DNA of 64,000 nt from Terrimesophilobacter bigeumensis (GCF_039537265.1 NZ_BAABAE010000005.1:27076-91075); one strand, 5' to 3'. Shown: positions 1 through 8,643, numbered from the stretch's first letter. Translations and numbers: made by a program. The notes: a model not told the origin generated them from the letters alone.

Positions 1-2
1 AT

Positions 3-725
3 GCCGCGGCCACGGCGATCGCAGGAGTGCGTGCAGAAGTGCGGAGGTCGGTGATGGCGCGCGGGCTGCTGCAGAAGCGTTCGCCGCTCGTCGGGATCCT
101 CGCGGCGGTCTTCATGTTCGTCATGAGCTTCGTGTCGATGGGGCTCTTCATGGTGTCGATCTTCTTCACAGACGTGAACGCCTGGGGAATCGTCGGATTC
201 CTGCTCGCCATCCTCGGGTGCTTCGTGTGCGCGGGCTTCGCCTACCGGCCGGCCGTCGCCTCGGCCGCCGGGGCGGTGCATCGTGACTACCTCCTCGGCA
301 TCCGCGACTATCTGCAGCTCGCCGAGGCGGACCGGTTCCGGATGCTGCAGAGCCCGGAAGGCGCCGAGCGCGTGCGGGCGGAAGGCCTCGACATCCGCCA
401 GCCCGCCCAGCGGGTCAAGCTCTACGAGAAGCTTCTGCCGTTTGCGGTGCTGTGGGGCGTCGAGAGGGAGTGGACGAAGGAGCTCACAATCCTCTACGGC
501 GAGACCGCGCCGGACTGGTTCGTCTCGACCGGTTCCTTCGACGGGACGGTCTTCTCGAGCGCGCTCGGTTCGATCTCCACGTCGACGATCGCGCGGCAGA
601 CGGTTCGCTCATCCTCTTCCGGTTCGTCCTGGTCGCGCAGCGGCGGGGGAAGCTTCTCCGGTGGTTCCTTCGGCGGGGGCTTCTCCGGCGGGGGCGGGGG
701 CGGCGGGGGCGGCGGAGGTCGCTGA
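3..725 (+). CDS. DUF2207-family membrane protein, C-terminal part (cut by left edge)
   Basis: The reading frame is open to the left edge, so the N-terminus lies outside the window. What remains has two hydrophobic segments (about residues 25-55 and 60-80 of the visible part), then a conserved soluble stretch with LGIRDYLQLAEADRFRML and YEKLLPFAVLWGVEREW, and a tail of Ser, then almost pure Gly. This matches the C-terminus of DUF2207 predicted membrane proteins. A complete paralogue lies at 50174-52009 with the same block and the same Gly tail. The function is unknown; family members are usually envelope proteins with an extracytoplasmic N-terminal domain. The gene ends 43 bp before leuB. Confidence 0.85.
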   Translation, partial: AAATAIAGVRAEVRRSVMARGLLQKRSPLVGILAAVFMFVMSFVSMGLFMVSIFFTDVNAWGIVGFLLAILGCFVCAGFAYRPAVASAAGAVHRDYLLGIRDYLQLAEADRFRMLQSPEGAERVRAEGLDIRQPAQRVKLYEKLLPFAVLWGVEREWTKELTILYGETAPDWFVSTGSFDGTVFSSALGSISTSTIARQTVRSSSSGSSWSRSGGGSFSGGSFGGGFSGGGGGGGGGGGR

Positions 726-768
726 CCGTCGCGGTACTCTGGAACCCCAGCATCCACTCGGAGGTTCC

Positions 769-1821
769 ATGTCGCGCACGCTCGATCTCGCCGTCATCGC
801 GGGAGACGGAATCGGCCCCGAGGTCATCGCCGAAGCCGTCAAAGTACTGCGTGTGGCGGTGCCCTCCGACACGAAGGTCGAGACCACCGATTACCCGTTC
901 AGCGCGGCGCACTACCTCTCGACGGGCGTGATCCTGGGCGACGACGACCTCGAGAGCCTCCGAGGCCACGACGCGATCCTGCTCGGCGCCGTCGGCGGCG
1001 ACCCCCGCGACCCGCGGCTCGCCGGGGGAATCATCGAACGCGGGCTCCTGCTCAAGCTGCGGTTCGCCTTCGACCACTACGTGAACCTGCGCCCCACGCT
1101 CACCCTCCCGGGGGTCCAGAGCCCGCTGCGGGACCCCGGCGCCGTCGACTTCGTCGTCGTGCGGGAGGGCACGGAGGGGCCGTACGCGGGGACCGGCGGC
1201 AGCATCCGCACCGGCACGCCGCACGAGATCGCGAGCGAGGTGAGCGTCAACACCGCGTACGGCGTCGAGAGGGTCGTTCGGTTCGCCTTCGCGCAGGCCG
1301 AGGCGCGGCGCAGGAAGCTCACCCTCGTTCACAAGACCAACGTCATGACCTACGCCGGTTCGCTCTGGCAGCGCACCGTCGACGCCGTGGCCCTCGAGCA
1401 TCCGGATGTCGAGGTCGGCTACCAGCACGTCGACGCCGCGACCATCCATCTCGTCACGAATCCGAGTAGATTTGACGTGATCGTCACCGACAACCTCTTC
1501 GGCGACATCATCACCGACCTGGCCGCCGCAATCAGCGGAGGCATCGGACTGGCGGCATCCGGCAACATCAACCCGGACGGCACCTTTCCCAGCATGTTCG
1601 AACCGGTTCACGGCTCGGCCCCGGACATCGCCGGCAAGCAACTGGCCGACCCGACCGCCGCGATCCTCTCTGTAGCACTCCTGCTCTCGCAGCAGGGCTA
1701 CCCAGAGGTCGCGGAACGGGTCACGGCGGCCGTGACGGCGGATCTCGCCGCCCGCGGCGCCCAGACCCGGTCGACGACCGCCATCGGCGACGACATCGCC
1801 GGACTGCTGGCCAGAGCCTGA
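769..1821 (+). CDS. leuB: 3-isopropylmalate dehydrogenase
   Basis: 350 aa. Oxidatively decarboxylates 3-isopropylmalate to 2-oxoisocaproate with NAD+, the third step of leucine synthesis, in the cytoplasm. Visible family motifs are GDGIGPEV near the N-terminus, NLRP, VREGTEGPY, HKTNVM, the metal-binding block DNLFGDIITDLA and the NAD-binding EPVHGSAPDIAGK. The frame extends upstream through the previous gene, but the ATG at 769 follows a CGGAGG ribosome site and gives the normal length of the actinobacterial family. ilvE follows after 31 bp in the same direction, so the two probably form a branched-chain amino acid operon. leuC and leuD lie 30 kb away. Confidence 0.97.
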   Translation: MSRTLDLAVIAGDGIGPEVIAEAVKVLRVAVPSDTKVETTDYPFSAAHYLSTGVILGDDDLESLRGHDAILLGAVGGDPRDPRLAGGIIERGLLLKLRFAFDHYVNLRPTLTLPGVQSPLRDPGAVDFVVVREGTEGPYAGTGGSIRTGTPHEIASEVSVNTAYGVERVVRFAFAQAEARRRKLTLVHKTNVMTYAGSLWQRTVDAVALEHPDVEVGYQHVDAATIHLVTNPSRFDVIVTDNLFGDIITDLAAAISGGIGLAASGNINPDGTFPSMFEPVHGSAPDIAGKQLADPTAAILSVALLLSQQGYPEVAERVTAAVTADLAARGAQTRSTTAIGDDIAGLLARA

Positions 1822-1852
1822 TCGCACCACCTATCGACCTGAGAAGGACCCC

Positions 1853-2977
1853 ATGAGCATCACCGCTGATTCAGAGAGTTCCACCGACCTCGAGTGGGCG
1901 GTCACCCGCAACCTCGTGCCGCGCAGCGCGCAGGAGCGCGCCGAGATCCTCGCCAACCCCGGGTTCGGCAAGTTCTTCACCGACCACATGGTCGACATCT
2001 GCTGGTCAGTCGGCGGAGGATGGCACCGGCCGCGCGTGCAGCCCTACGGGCCCATCTCCCTCGACCCCGCGGCAGCGGTGCTGCACTACGGGCAGGAGAT
2101 CTTCGAGGGCATGAAGGCGTACCGCCACGCCGACGGGTCCATCTGGACCTTCCGTCCCGAGGCCAACGCCGGTCGGATGCGCCGCTCGGCGGAGCGCCTC
2201 GCCCTGCCGGAGCTTCCGCTCGAATACTTCGTCGACTCGCTGCGCCAGCTCATCGCCGTCGACGCCGACTGGGTGCCGTCGGCGCCGGAGACGAGCCTGT
2301 ACCTGCGGCCGTTCATGTTCGCCAAGGAGGCGTTCCTCGGCGTGCGCCCGGCCGAGAAGGTCGCGTACTACGTCATCGGCAGCCCGGCCGGGGCCTACTT
2401 CCACGGCGGGGTCGCTCCCGTCTCCATCTGGCTCTCGACCACCTACGCGCGCGCGGGCAAGGGTGGAACAGGGGCGGCGAAGACCGGCGGCAACTACGCA
2501 TCATCGCTCATCGCGCAGGCCGAGGCCTCGGAGAACGGCTGCGCCCAGGTCATGTTCCTCGACTCCTCGGAGGGCAAGTATCTCGAGGAACTGGGCGGTA
2601 TGAACATCGTGCTCGTCTACAAGGACGGCACGCTCGTCACGCCACAGTCCGACAGCATCCTCGAAGGCATCACGCGCGACTCCATCCTGCAGCTCGCCCG
2701 CGACCGCGGCCACACGGTCGAGGAGCGCAGGGTCACGATCGACGAGTGGCGTGAGGGGTCGGCATCCGGCGACATCGTTGAGGTGTTCGCCTGCGGGACA
2801 GCGGCCGTCGTCACGCCCATCGCCCAGCTGAAGGCCGCCGACTTCACGATCGGGTCGGCGGATGCTCCGGCCGGCGAGCTCACGATGGCGCTGCGGCAGG
2901 AGCTCACCGACATCCAGTACGGGCGGGCAGAGGACCGTCACGGCTGGCTGACCAGGCTCGACTCCGTACGCGGCTAG
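1853..2977 (+). CDS. ilvE: Branched-chain amino acid aminotransferase
   Basis: 374 aa class IV PLP aminotransferase. It transfers the amino group from glutamate to the 2-oxo acids of leucine, isoleucine and valine. The PLP lysine is Lys210 in GAAKTGGNYA; other family blocks are GQEIFEGMKAY, YLRPFMFA, EELGGMNIVLVY and GTAAVVTPI. Length and motifs match the actinobacterial BCAT subgroup. The start ATG has AGAAGGA upstream. It probably shares a transcript with leuB, whose product feeds the 2-oxoisocaproate used here, and with the FAH gene that starts 10 bp after its stop. Confidence 0.96.
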   Translation: MSITADSESSTDLEWAVTRNLVPRSAQERAEILANPGFGKFFTDHMVDICWSVGGGWHRPRVQPYGPISLDPAAAVLHYGQEIFEGMKAYRHADGSIWTFRPEANAGRMRRSAERLALPELPLEYFVDSLRQLIAVDADWVPSAPETSLYLRPFMFAKEAFLGVRPAEKVAYYVIGSPAGAYFHGGVAPVSIWLSTTYARAGKGGTGAAKTGGNYASSLIAQAEASENGCAQVMFLDSSEGKYLEELGGMNIVLVYKDGTLVTPQSDSILEGITRDSILQLARDRGHTVEERRVTIDEWREGSASGDIVEVFACGTAAVVTPIAQLKAADFTIGSADAPAGELTMALRQELTDIQYGRAEDRHGWLTRLDSVRG

Positions 2978-2987
2978 GCTGGAATAC

Positions 2988-3761
2988 GTGAAAATCGCGC
3001 GGTTCAGTACGGCCGGTGAAGATCCCCGCTATGGGATCGTGGATGACGAGGAACTCGTCGTGCTCGCCGGAGATCCCATGTTCAGCGGCTTCGACACCAC
3101 GGGGGAGCGGGTCGCGCTCGCTGACGCGAAACTGCTGGCGCCCGTCATCCCGCGTTCGAAGGTGGTGTGCGTCGGCATGAACTACGCCGCGCACAAGGCC
3201 GAGCTGCACGCCGACACACCGAACAACCCGCTCATCTTCCTCAAGCCGAACACCGCCGTCGTCGGGCCGGGCGACACCATCCAGATCCCGCCGGTCGACG
3301 GTCGCATCGTGCACGAGGGCGAGCTCGCGATCGTCATCGGCAAGATCGCGAAGCTCGTGTCGGCGGCCGATTGGGCGGACTACGTCTTCGGCTTCACCAT
3401 CGCCAACGACATCTCGGCGCGCGATGTCATGTTCGCGGACGGCCAGTGGGCGCGGGCCAAGGGGTACGACACGTTCTGCCCGATCGGGCCCTGGATCGAG
3501 ACGGAGCTCGACATCTCGAACCTCGAGATCCAGACGTTCGTCGACGGTGAGCCGAGGCGGCACGGTAACACGGGGGACATGCTCTACACCGTTCCCGAGA
3601 TCATCGAGTTCGCTTCGAGCGTGTGGACGCTTCTGCCGGGGGACATCATCTGCACGGGGACGCCCGCAGGCCTCGGCGGTTTCACGGACGGCCAGACCGT
3701 CGACATCACGATCGAGGGCATCGGGACGCTTTCGAACCCTGCGCGCAACCGAGCCGCGTGA
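2988..3761 (+). CDS. Fumarylacetoacetate hydrolase family protein
   Basis: 257 aa with a complete FAH fold. The metal ligands are recognisable in VHEGELAIVIGK (two Glu) and NDISARD (Asp), and the C-terminal block is GDIICTGTPAG. The family cleaves or hydrolyses beta-diketo or 2-oxo acids, for example acylpyruvates, oxaloacetate tautomers or 2-hydroxyhepta-2,4-diene-1,7-dioate. The exact substrate cannot be read from sequence. The GTG start 10 bp after ilvE suggests co-transcription, and this neighbour is often found between ilvE and gltX in related genomes, although no role in branched-chain synthesis is established. Confidence 0.88.
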   Translation: MKIARFSTAGEDPRYGIVDDEELVVLAGDPMFSGFDTTGERVALADAKLLAPVIPRSKVVCVGMNYAAHKAELHADTPNNPLIFLKPNTAVVGPGDTIQIPPVDGRIVHEGELAIVIGKIAKLVSAADWADYVFGFTIANDISARDVMFADGQWARAKGYDTFCPIGPWIETELDISNLEIQTFVDGEPRRHGNTGDMLYTVPEIIEFASSVWTLLPGDIICTGTPAGLGGFTDGQTVDITIEGIGTLSNPARNRAA

Positions 3762-3799
3762 GCCTCGGAGAGGTGGTCCCGGCAGCCATGAACCGGTTC

Positions 3800-3837
3800 G
3801 TGCCTCATGACGGCGAATGTTCGCCCTCACGAGGCAC
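3800..3837. terminator. Imperfect 18-bp hairpin downstream of the FAH gene
   Basis: Two 18-nt arms (3800-3817 and 3820-3837) separated by TG are complementary at 16 of 18 positions, giving a long stem 38 bp after the FAH stop. No T-tract follows. It may act as a transcription end or an RNA-stability stem. It also contains the first in-frame ATG (3807) of the next gene, which makes that start unlikely. Confidence 0.5.
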
Positions 3838-3881
3838 AACCCCCTCATGACCTCGGCCTCGTGCGAACTCTCGCTCGCAGG

Positions 3882-4910
3882 ATGACGGGTTTTCCGGCTG
3901 TCACCCGCCTCCTGCCGGGGCTGGCGGCTGCGGCTGCAGCCGTGGTGGTCGCCTTCGCGGTGCACACGCTCGTGCCCGCGGTGCCGTTGCTGACCGCATC
4001 CGTCGCCCTCGGCATCCTCGTCGCCCAGCTGCCGTTCGCACGGGCCTGGCTCGACGGACCCCTCGCCCCTGGCCTGCACTTCGCGGCGAAGACGCTCATG
4101 CGCGCGGGTATCGTGCTGCTCGGGCTCAAGCTCAGCCTCGTCGACATCGGCCGGCTCGGTTGGCTCGCGATCCTCGTGATCGTGGCGCTCGTGATCGCGA
4201 CGTTCTTCGGGACATGGTGGCTCGGCCGGATGTTCCGCCTGCCGGGCGACGAGCCGCTGCTCGTGGCGGCGGGGTTCGCGATCTGCGGCGCATCCGCGAT
4301 CGGGGCGATGGGATCGGTGACCGGGAGCAGACGCGAGGAGCAGGCGACCCCCGTGGCGCTCGTGACCCTGTGCGGCACGCTCGCGATCGCCGTGCTGCCC
4401 TTGCTGCAGACGCCGCTCGGGCTCACGAACCTCGAGTTCGGGCACTGGGTCGGCGCGGGGGTGCACGACGTCGGGCAGGTCGTCGCGACCGCGCAGATCG
4501 CCGGGCCCGCCGCGCTCGCGATCGCGGTCGTCGTCAAGCTCACACGCGTGCTCATGCTCGCGCCGATGGTGGCCGGCGCGTCGCTCGTCGTGCGGCGTCG
4601 CTCGGCCGGTGCGACCGCATCCGGGAGGAACGAAAACGAAGGAGAAACGCGCCGTCCCGCCATCGTTCCGCTCTTCGTGGCCGGTTTTCTCGCGGCCGTG
4701 CTGCTGAACTCCTTCGTTGTCGTTCCTGCGCCGGTGCTCGCCGGGGCGGATGCCGTGCAGACCGTGCTGCTGGCCGCCGCGCTCTTCGGCCTCGGCTCGG
4801 CCGTGCGGTTCGCGACCCTCGTGAAGACCGGCGCGCGCTCGCTCGCGGTCGGCGGCCTCGCCTGGCTGCTCGTCGCGGCGCTCGCCCTCGCCGCCGTCCG
4901 TTTCGCGTGA
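3882..4910 (+). CDS. YeiH/UPF0324-family integral membrane transporter
   Basis: 342 aa from the ATG at 3882. Ten or so hydrophobic segments fill the protein, and family blocks such as LKTLMRAG-like AAKTLMRAGIVLLGLKLS, GFAICGASAIGAMG and GAGVHDVGQVVATAQ identify UPF0324 (YeiH type). Members are annotated as putative sulfate exporters; the substrate is not proven. The start is uncertain: an ATG at 3807 lies inside a hairpin, a GTG at 3861 is possible, and none has a good ribosome site. The stop codon is followed in the same frame, without any spacer, by the truncated padR remnant, so a deletion or rearrangement probably joined the two loci here. Confidence 0.85.
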   Translation: MTGFPAVTRLLPGLAAAAAAVVVAFAVHTLVPAVPLLTASVALGILVAQLPFARAWLDGPLAPGLHFAAKTLMRAGIVLLGLKLSLVDIGRLGWLAILVIVALVIATFFGTWWLGRMFRLPGDEPLLVAAGFAICGASAIGAMGSVTGSRREEQATPVALVTLCGTLAIAVLPLLQTPLGLTNLEFGHWVGAGVHDVGQVVATAQIAGPAALAIAVVVKLTRVLMLAPMVAGASLVVRRRSAGATASGRNENEGETRRPAIVPLFVAGFLAAVLLNSFVVVPAPVLAGADAVQTVLLAAALFGLGSAVRFATLVKTGARSLAVGGLAWLLVAALALAAVRFA

Positions 4911-5135
4911 ACCAATTCGAAGGAGATCGGGCTCGGCACGCTCTACCCGATGCTCACCCGCCTGCGGACGCGGGGACTCGTCAGCAGTTTCGACCGGGCA
5001 TCCGCCTCGGGACCCGTCCGCGAGTACTATCGCCTGACGGATGCCGGCACAGCCGAGCTCGACGCGTTCCGGGCGCAGTGGGCACCGTTCAGCAGCACCG
5101 TCGGCGAGCTCATCGGAAAGGACAGCACATCATGA
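4911..5135 (+). pseudogene. PadR-family regulator remnant, 5' half missing
   Basis: Translation in the frame of the preceding transporter, right after its TGA, reads NSKEIGLGTLYPMLTRL, then EYYRLTDAG and a C-terminal helix. This is the second half of a PadR N-terminal winged-helix domain plus tail: the recognition helix with LYPMLTRL and the wing with YYRLT. The first helices are missing and the only ATG (4950) lies inside the recognition region, so a functional repressor is unlikely. The remnant still ends in an ATGA overlap with the following membrane protein, the usual PadR-membrane protein pairing. Seen directly: truncation; inferred: deletion of the 5' end. Confidence 0.8.
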
Positions 5136-5479
5136 GCCAGCGAACCCAGCCGCAGGTCGTGCGTGGGGGTACACCACAGGCGGGCGACCCGCGCTGGTAC
5201 ACGGTGCTCGCGAGCCTGCTCGTAGCATTCGGTGGGATTGTCGTTCCGCTCCTCGGCTGGGTCTTCGGGATCGCCATGGTGTGGATGTCGAAGACCTGGA
5301 GTACCGGGGAGAAGTGGGTCGCCACCGCATCCATTCCGGTGATCGCCGCAACAGTCGCCTTGCTCAGCTTCATCGGCTCAGGGTTCATGGCCTGGCACCT
5401 TCTCCTGCTCTTGGGAGTCCTGGGCAACGTCGTGGTCGGCCTCTGGCTGCTCTGGCGCGGGCTTCGTTCCGGGCGCTGA
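5132..5479 (+). CDS. Small membrane protein coupled to the padR remnant
   Basis: 115 aa. The ATG at 5132 overlaps the padR stop (ATGA). The N-terminus is polar and is followed by three hydrophobic segments (about residues 25-50, 60-85 and 88-108) and a short basic end. No enzymatic motif is visible. Small membrane proteins of this kind often follow padR genes and are their regulatory targets; with padR truncated, expression may be constitutive or lost. The function is unknown. Confidence 0.7.
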   Translation: MSQRTQPQVVRGGTPQAGDPRWYTVLASLLVAFGGIVVPLLGWVFGIAMVWMSKTWSTGEKWVATASIPVIAATVALLSFIGSGFMAWHLLLLLGVLGNVVVGLWLLWRGLRSGR

Positions 5480-5553
5480 ACGTCTGAGACCAGAGGGTGT
5501 GATCTCGAACCGGCGAATCTGCAGTGTTCCCGCCCTCGCCTAGAATTGCAGCG

Positions 5554-7029
5554 ATGACTGCCTCCTTCACGACCGCGACCGGCTCCGACATCCGGGTACG
5601 GTTCTGCCCCTCGCCGACCGGCACACCGCATGTCGGGCTCATCCGCACGGCGCTGTTCAACTGGGCCTACGCCCGGCACACCGGCGGCAAGCTCATCTTC
5701 CGCATCGAGGACACGGATGCCGCACGCGACAGCGAGGAGAGCTACGAGCAGTTGCTCGACGGGCTCTCCTGGCTGCACATCGACTGGGACGAGGGCGAGG
5801 GCAAGGGCGGGCCGCACGGGCCGTACCGGCAGTCGCAGCGCAGCGACATCTACGCCGACGTGATCGAACGCCTGCGCGCATCCGGGCACCTGTATGAGAG
5901 CTTCGTGACGCCGGAGGAGATGGAGGCGCGCAACACGGCGAACGGGCGTGACCCCAAGCAGGGCTACGACAACTTCGAGCGTGACCTCACCGAGGAGCAG
6001 CGCGCCGCCTACCGCGCCGAGGGGCGGGAGCCGGCGCTACGCCTGCGCGTGCCAGACACCGACCTCGGGTTCGACGACCTCGTGCGCGGGGAGATCACCT
6101 TCCCGGCGGGCAGTTTCACCGACTTCGTGGTGGTGCGCCCGAACGGCAAGCCGCTCTACACCTTCGTCAACCCGGTCGACGACGCGCTCATGGGGGTGAC
6201 GCACGTGCTGCGCGGTGAGGACATCCTCTCCAGCACCCCGCGCCAGATCGCGCTCTACCACGCGCTCATCGAGCTCGGCATCGCCACCGCGATCCCGCGC
6301 TTCGGGCACCTGCCCTACGTCATGGGCGAGGGGAACAAGAAGCTCTCCAAGCGCGACCCCGAGTCGAGCCTGTTCCACCACCGCGACCGCGGCTTCGTGC
6401 CCGAGGGGCTCATCAACTACCTCGCCCTGCTCGGCTGGTCGCTTTCCGCCGACCGCGACGTCTTCACGATCGAGGAGATGGTGGCGGCGTTCGACGTGGC
6501 CGACGTCAACCCCAACCCGGCGCGGTTCGACCTGAAGAAGGCGGAGTCGATCAACGGCGACCACATCCGGATGCTGGATGTCGCCGACTTCGCCGACCGG
6601 ATGCTGCCCTACCTCGGCGACCTCGTCGCCACGGATGCCGACCGCGCCATGCTGCACCGTGCCGCCCCGCTCGTGCAGGAACGCATGCAGCTGCTCGGCG
6701 AGGCTCCGGGGCTGCTCGCGTTCCTGTTCACCGCGGATGACGCCCTCGAGTTCGACGCGGATGCCCTGCCCGGCGACGGCGGCCCCGAGGTGCTCGCCGT
6801 CGCGACGCGCGCGCTCAAGGATCTCGACGACTGGACGCCGCCGGGAATCGAGGCTGCCCTGCGCGGCGCGCTCGTGGACGAGTTGGGCCTCAAGCCGCGC
6901 CTCGCGTTCGGGCCGCTGCGCATGGCGATCTCCGGCCGCCGCATCAGCCCGCCGCTCTTCGAGTCGATGGAGCTGCTCGGTAAGGAGTCGACGCTCGCGA
7001 GGATCGCGAGGCTCGCGGAGCGGTTGTAG
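5554..7029 (+). CDS. gltX: Glutamyl-tRNA synthetase
   Basis: 491 aa class I aminoacyl-tRNA synthetase that charges tRNA-Glu and, in organisms that use the amidotransferase route, tRNA-Gln. The HIGH-like signature is PSPTGTPHVGL and the KMSKS-like signature is KKLSKRD; blocks such as FRIEDTDAARD and HVLRGEDILSSTPRQ are typical. The ATG at 5554 is chosen over an upstream in-frame GTG (5524), because the conserved domain starts just after it. tRNA-Gln(CUG) follows 70 bp downstream, a conserved actinobacterial neighbourhood. Confidence 0.97.
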   Translation: MTASFTTATGSDIRVRFCPSPTGTPHVGLIRTALFNWAYARHTGGKLIFRIEDTDAARDSEESYEQLLDGLSWLHIDWDEGEGKGGPHGPYRQSQRSDIYADVIERLRASGHLYESFVTPEEMEARNTANGRDPKQGYDNFERDLTEEQRAAYRAEGREPALRLRVPDTDLGFDDLVRGEITFPAGSFTDFVVVRPNGKPLYTFVNPVDDALMGVTHVLRGEDILSSTPRQIALYHALIELGIATAIPRFGHLPYVMGEGNKKLSKRDPESSLFHHRDRGFVPEGLINYLALLGWSLSADRDVFTIEEMVAAFDVADVNPNPARFDLKKAESINGDHIRMLDVADFADRMLPYLGDLVATDADRAMLHRAAPLVQERMQLLGEAPGLLAFLFTADDALEFDADALPGDGGPEVLAVATRALKDLDDWTPPGIEAALRGALVDELGLKPRLAFGPLRMAISGRRISPPLFESMELLGKESTLARIARLAERL

Positions 7030-7099
7030 GAGCGTCGCCTCGAAGCAACCCGCACGATACGCTAAAGTAGACAGTCGGCCCGGCTTCGGTCGGAACCGG

Positions 7100-7171
7100 T
7101 GGGGTATGGTGTAATTGGCAACACGGAAGATTCTGATTCTTTTGTTCTTGGTTCGAGTCCAGGTACCCCAG
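7100..7171 (+). tRNA. tRNA-Gln (CTG anticodon)
   Basis: The acceptor stem TGGGGTA (7100-7106) pairs with TACCCCA (7164-7170). The anticodon loop TTCTGAT gives CTG, and the T loop GGTTCGAGTCC is canonical. The CCA end is not encoded. It lies directly downstream of gltX. Confidence 0.93.
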
Positions 7172-7324
7172 CAGACTCCCTGACCTCCCTTCGCTGTCGT
7201 CCTCGCATGTCGGCGCCCTCCGCTACTCTGATGCCACGTTCCAGAGTTGCGTCCACAGGTACCTGGCCGGCCGCACGACAACCCGAATCCATCGATTCCC
7301 GGGTGTCCCAGGGGAAGAACGGGC

Positions 7325-7340
7325 CCACGAGATCTCGTGG
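7325..7340. promoter_or_regulatory. Perfect 16-bp palindrome upstream of a small gene
   Basis: CCACGAGATCTCGTGG is a perfect palindrome 46 bp before the GTG at 7387. It could be a dimeric-repressor operator. No second copy was noticed in the window, so the assignment is only positional. Confidence 0.35.
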
Positions 7341-7386
7341 TGCAAGAGTCGATGGGGGCGAGCCCCCGGAGAGGGGGAACACCCCC

Positions 7387-7698
7387 GTGTCCACGAAAGA
7401 CAGCAACGAGCCGGTCACCCAGGGCGACTGGGCCGGATTCACCCGGGCACGCGCGATCGCCTGGTGCTGGAACCTCTACCAGTACGAGCCGCACGGCTTC
7501 GTGTCGCCGGGCTCCATCCTCCGCGAGCAGAGGACCCGCGAGCTGGAGGCCGGCGGCATCCCGAACGGGTTCGGCTACGCCGATCGCGCCCGGCAGTTCG
7601 AAGCGTCCGGCGTGAGCCCTGAACGATACCGGGCAGCGCGGGAGACTCTCGGGTCCCCGATCTTCAGCGCCGCAGACATCCGGTTCGGGCGCGGCTAG
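7387..7698 (+). CDS. Hypothetical protein, about 103 aa
   Basis: The open frame begins inside tRNA-Gln, but the GTG at 7387 is preceded by GGAGAGGGGG at good spacing, and protein-like composition starts there. The product is soluble, rich in aromatic and charged residues (WAGFTRARAIAWCWNLYQ; SPGSILREQRTRELEAGGI) and shows no domain that I recognise. It stands alone before a strong bidirectional terminator. The unusual Trp/Tyr content near the N-terminus is the only distinctive trait. Confidence 0.55.
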   Translation: MSTKDSNEPVTQGDWAGFTRARAIAWCWNLYQYEPHGFVSPGSILREQRTRELEAGGIPNGFGYADRARQFEASGVSPERYRAARETLGSPIFSAADIRFGRG

Positions 7699-7760
7699 CG
7701 CAGGACGGCTGTTTCGCTCGTTCGTCGGTGGCCATCGGGACACGCTCGCGGACGTGACTG

Positions 7761-7798
7761 GAGGCTGGGCCGGTAGCGAGCGCTACCGGCCCAGCCTC
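7761..7798. terminator. Near-perfect bidirectional terminator hairpin
   Basis: A 17-bp perfect stem with a GAGC loop (7761-7798) lies between the stop codons of two convergent genes (7698 and 7813). There is no T-tract, as is common for actinobacterial hairpin terminators. Confidence 0.8.
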
Positions 7799-7812
7799 AC
7801 GACGAGAACTCC

Positions 7813-8511
7813 CTAGAACTGGTCGGGGAACTGCGCGACGATGCCGGCGGAGAGCGCATCCGCCATGTCCATCATGTGGTTGAAGGCGATGTCGTAGTCC
7901 GCGATCGACTTCTTGTAGTCGCCCTTGAGCAGGTCCACCGAGTAGGCCACCGTCGTGTCGATGTGGGCCTTCATCATCTCGCTCGTGGTTCCTGCGGGCC
8001 ACGAGTCGGGGTTCGCCCCGGTGAGGAAGTCGGCGATGTCCTGCGCGTTGGCGTACCAGTCGTCGAGCCCGGCCTGCAGGGCCGCATCGTCGCCGGCCTG
8101 GGCTGCGGTCAGGACCGGCACGGCAAGCTGGATGTGCTCAGTCAGGAGGTCGGTGAGGGCCTGTCCGGCGTCGTCACCGTAGTACGTGGCGATCGCGTCG
8201 CCCAGGAAGACCTGGTTCTGCAGGAGCCGGTCGAGAGTGTCGGGCAGCGCGTCCTGGTTGTGGAAGAAGTCCTTCACCGTCGCGTAGGTCCACTGCATGT
8301 GGTCGGCCCACAGCTCCCGCATCGCGCCGTACAGCGCGGACTGCGCACTCTGGCTCGCTGGCGTCTCCATCTGCATCGCCGAGTGATCCTGCGCAACGGG
8401 CGCAGGGCCCGAGCCCGGGCCGGACGGGGAGCAGGCGGTCAACAGCCCGCCGCTGAGAAGCAGGGCCCCCGCGAGCGCGATGGCCGAAAGACGCGTATGT
8501 GGCTTCAACAT
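7813..8511 (-). CDS. Secreted lipoprotein, mostly helical
   Basis: 232 aa. The ATG at 8511 has AGGAGA upstream and begins a lipoprotein signal peptide ending in LLTAC. The mature part starts with a Ser/Pro/Gly linker and a His/Met-containing stretch (DHSAMQME), then a helical region with QWTYATVKDFFHN, YYGDDAGQAL and FNHMMDMADAL. It looks like a four-helix bundle with His, Met and acidic residues at the pattern seen in extracytoplasmic ferritin-like or DUF305-like proteins, but I cannot assign a family. It is divergent from the sigma-factor operon, with an inverted repeat between them. Confidence 0.75.
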   Translation of the reverse strand: MLKPHTRLSAIALAGALLLSGGLLTACSPSGPGSGPAPVAQDHSAMQMETPASQSAQSALYGAMRELWADHMQWTYATVKDFFHNQDALPDTLDRLLQNQVFLGDAIATYYGDDAGQALTDLLTEHIQLAVPVLTAAQAGDDAALQAGLDDWYANAQDIADFLTGANPDSWPAGTTSEMMKAHIDTTVAYSVDLLKGDYKKSIADYDIAFNHMMDMADALSAGIVAQFPDQF

Positions 8512-8643
8512 GAGATTTCTCCTCTTGGGTTCCGGCTTGACGCCGTGCGGTCGATCGCGACTCCCGATTCGTCTGGATCGGGAGGCCCGTTTCGTGGCCG
8601 TATCGAACCGTCTGCCCCATGAGTGCCGAAGTGCGCCAGGAGT

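Noticed and set aside
484..1830. Long minus-strand frame of 448 codons over leuB
   Set aside because: Shadow of leuB in high-GC DNA; Arg/Gly/Asp-rich and without ribosome site or domain.
2904..4466. Minus-strand frame of 520 codons over the FAH and YeiH-type genes
   Set aside because: It lies antisense to two recognised genes and has the low-complexity composition of a GC-frame shadow.
7099..7386. N-terminal extension of the small gene at 7387 into tRNA-Gln
   Set aside because: It would begin inside the tRNA; the GTG at 7387 has a clear ribosome site.
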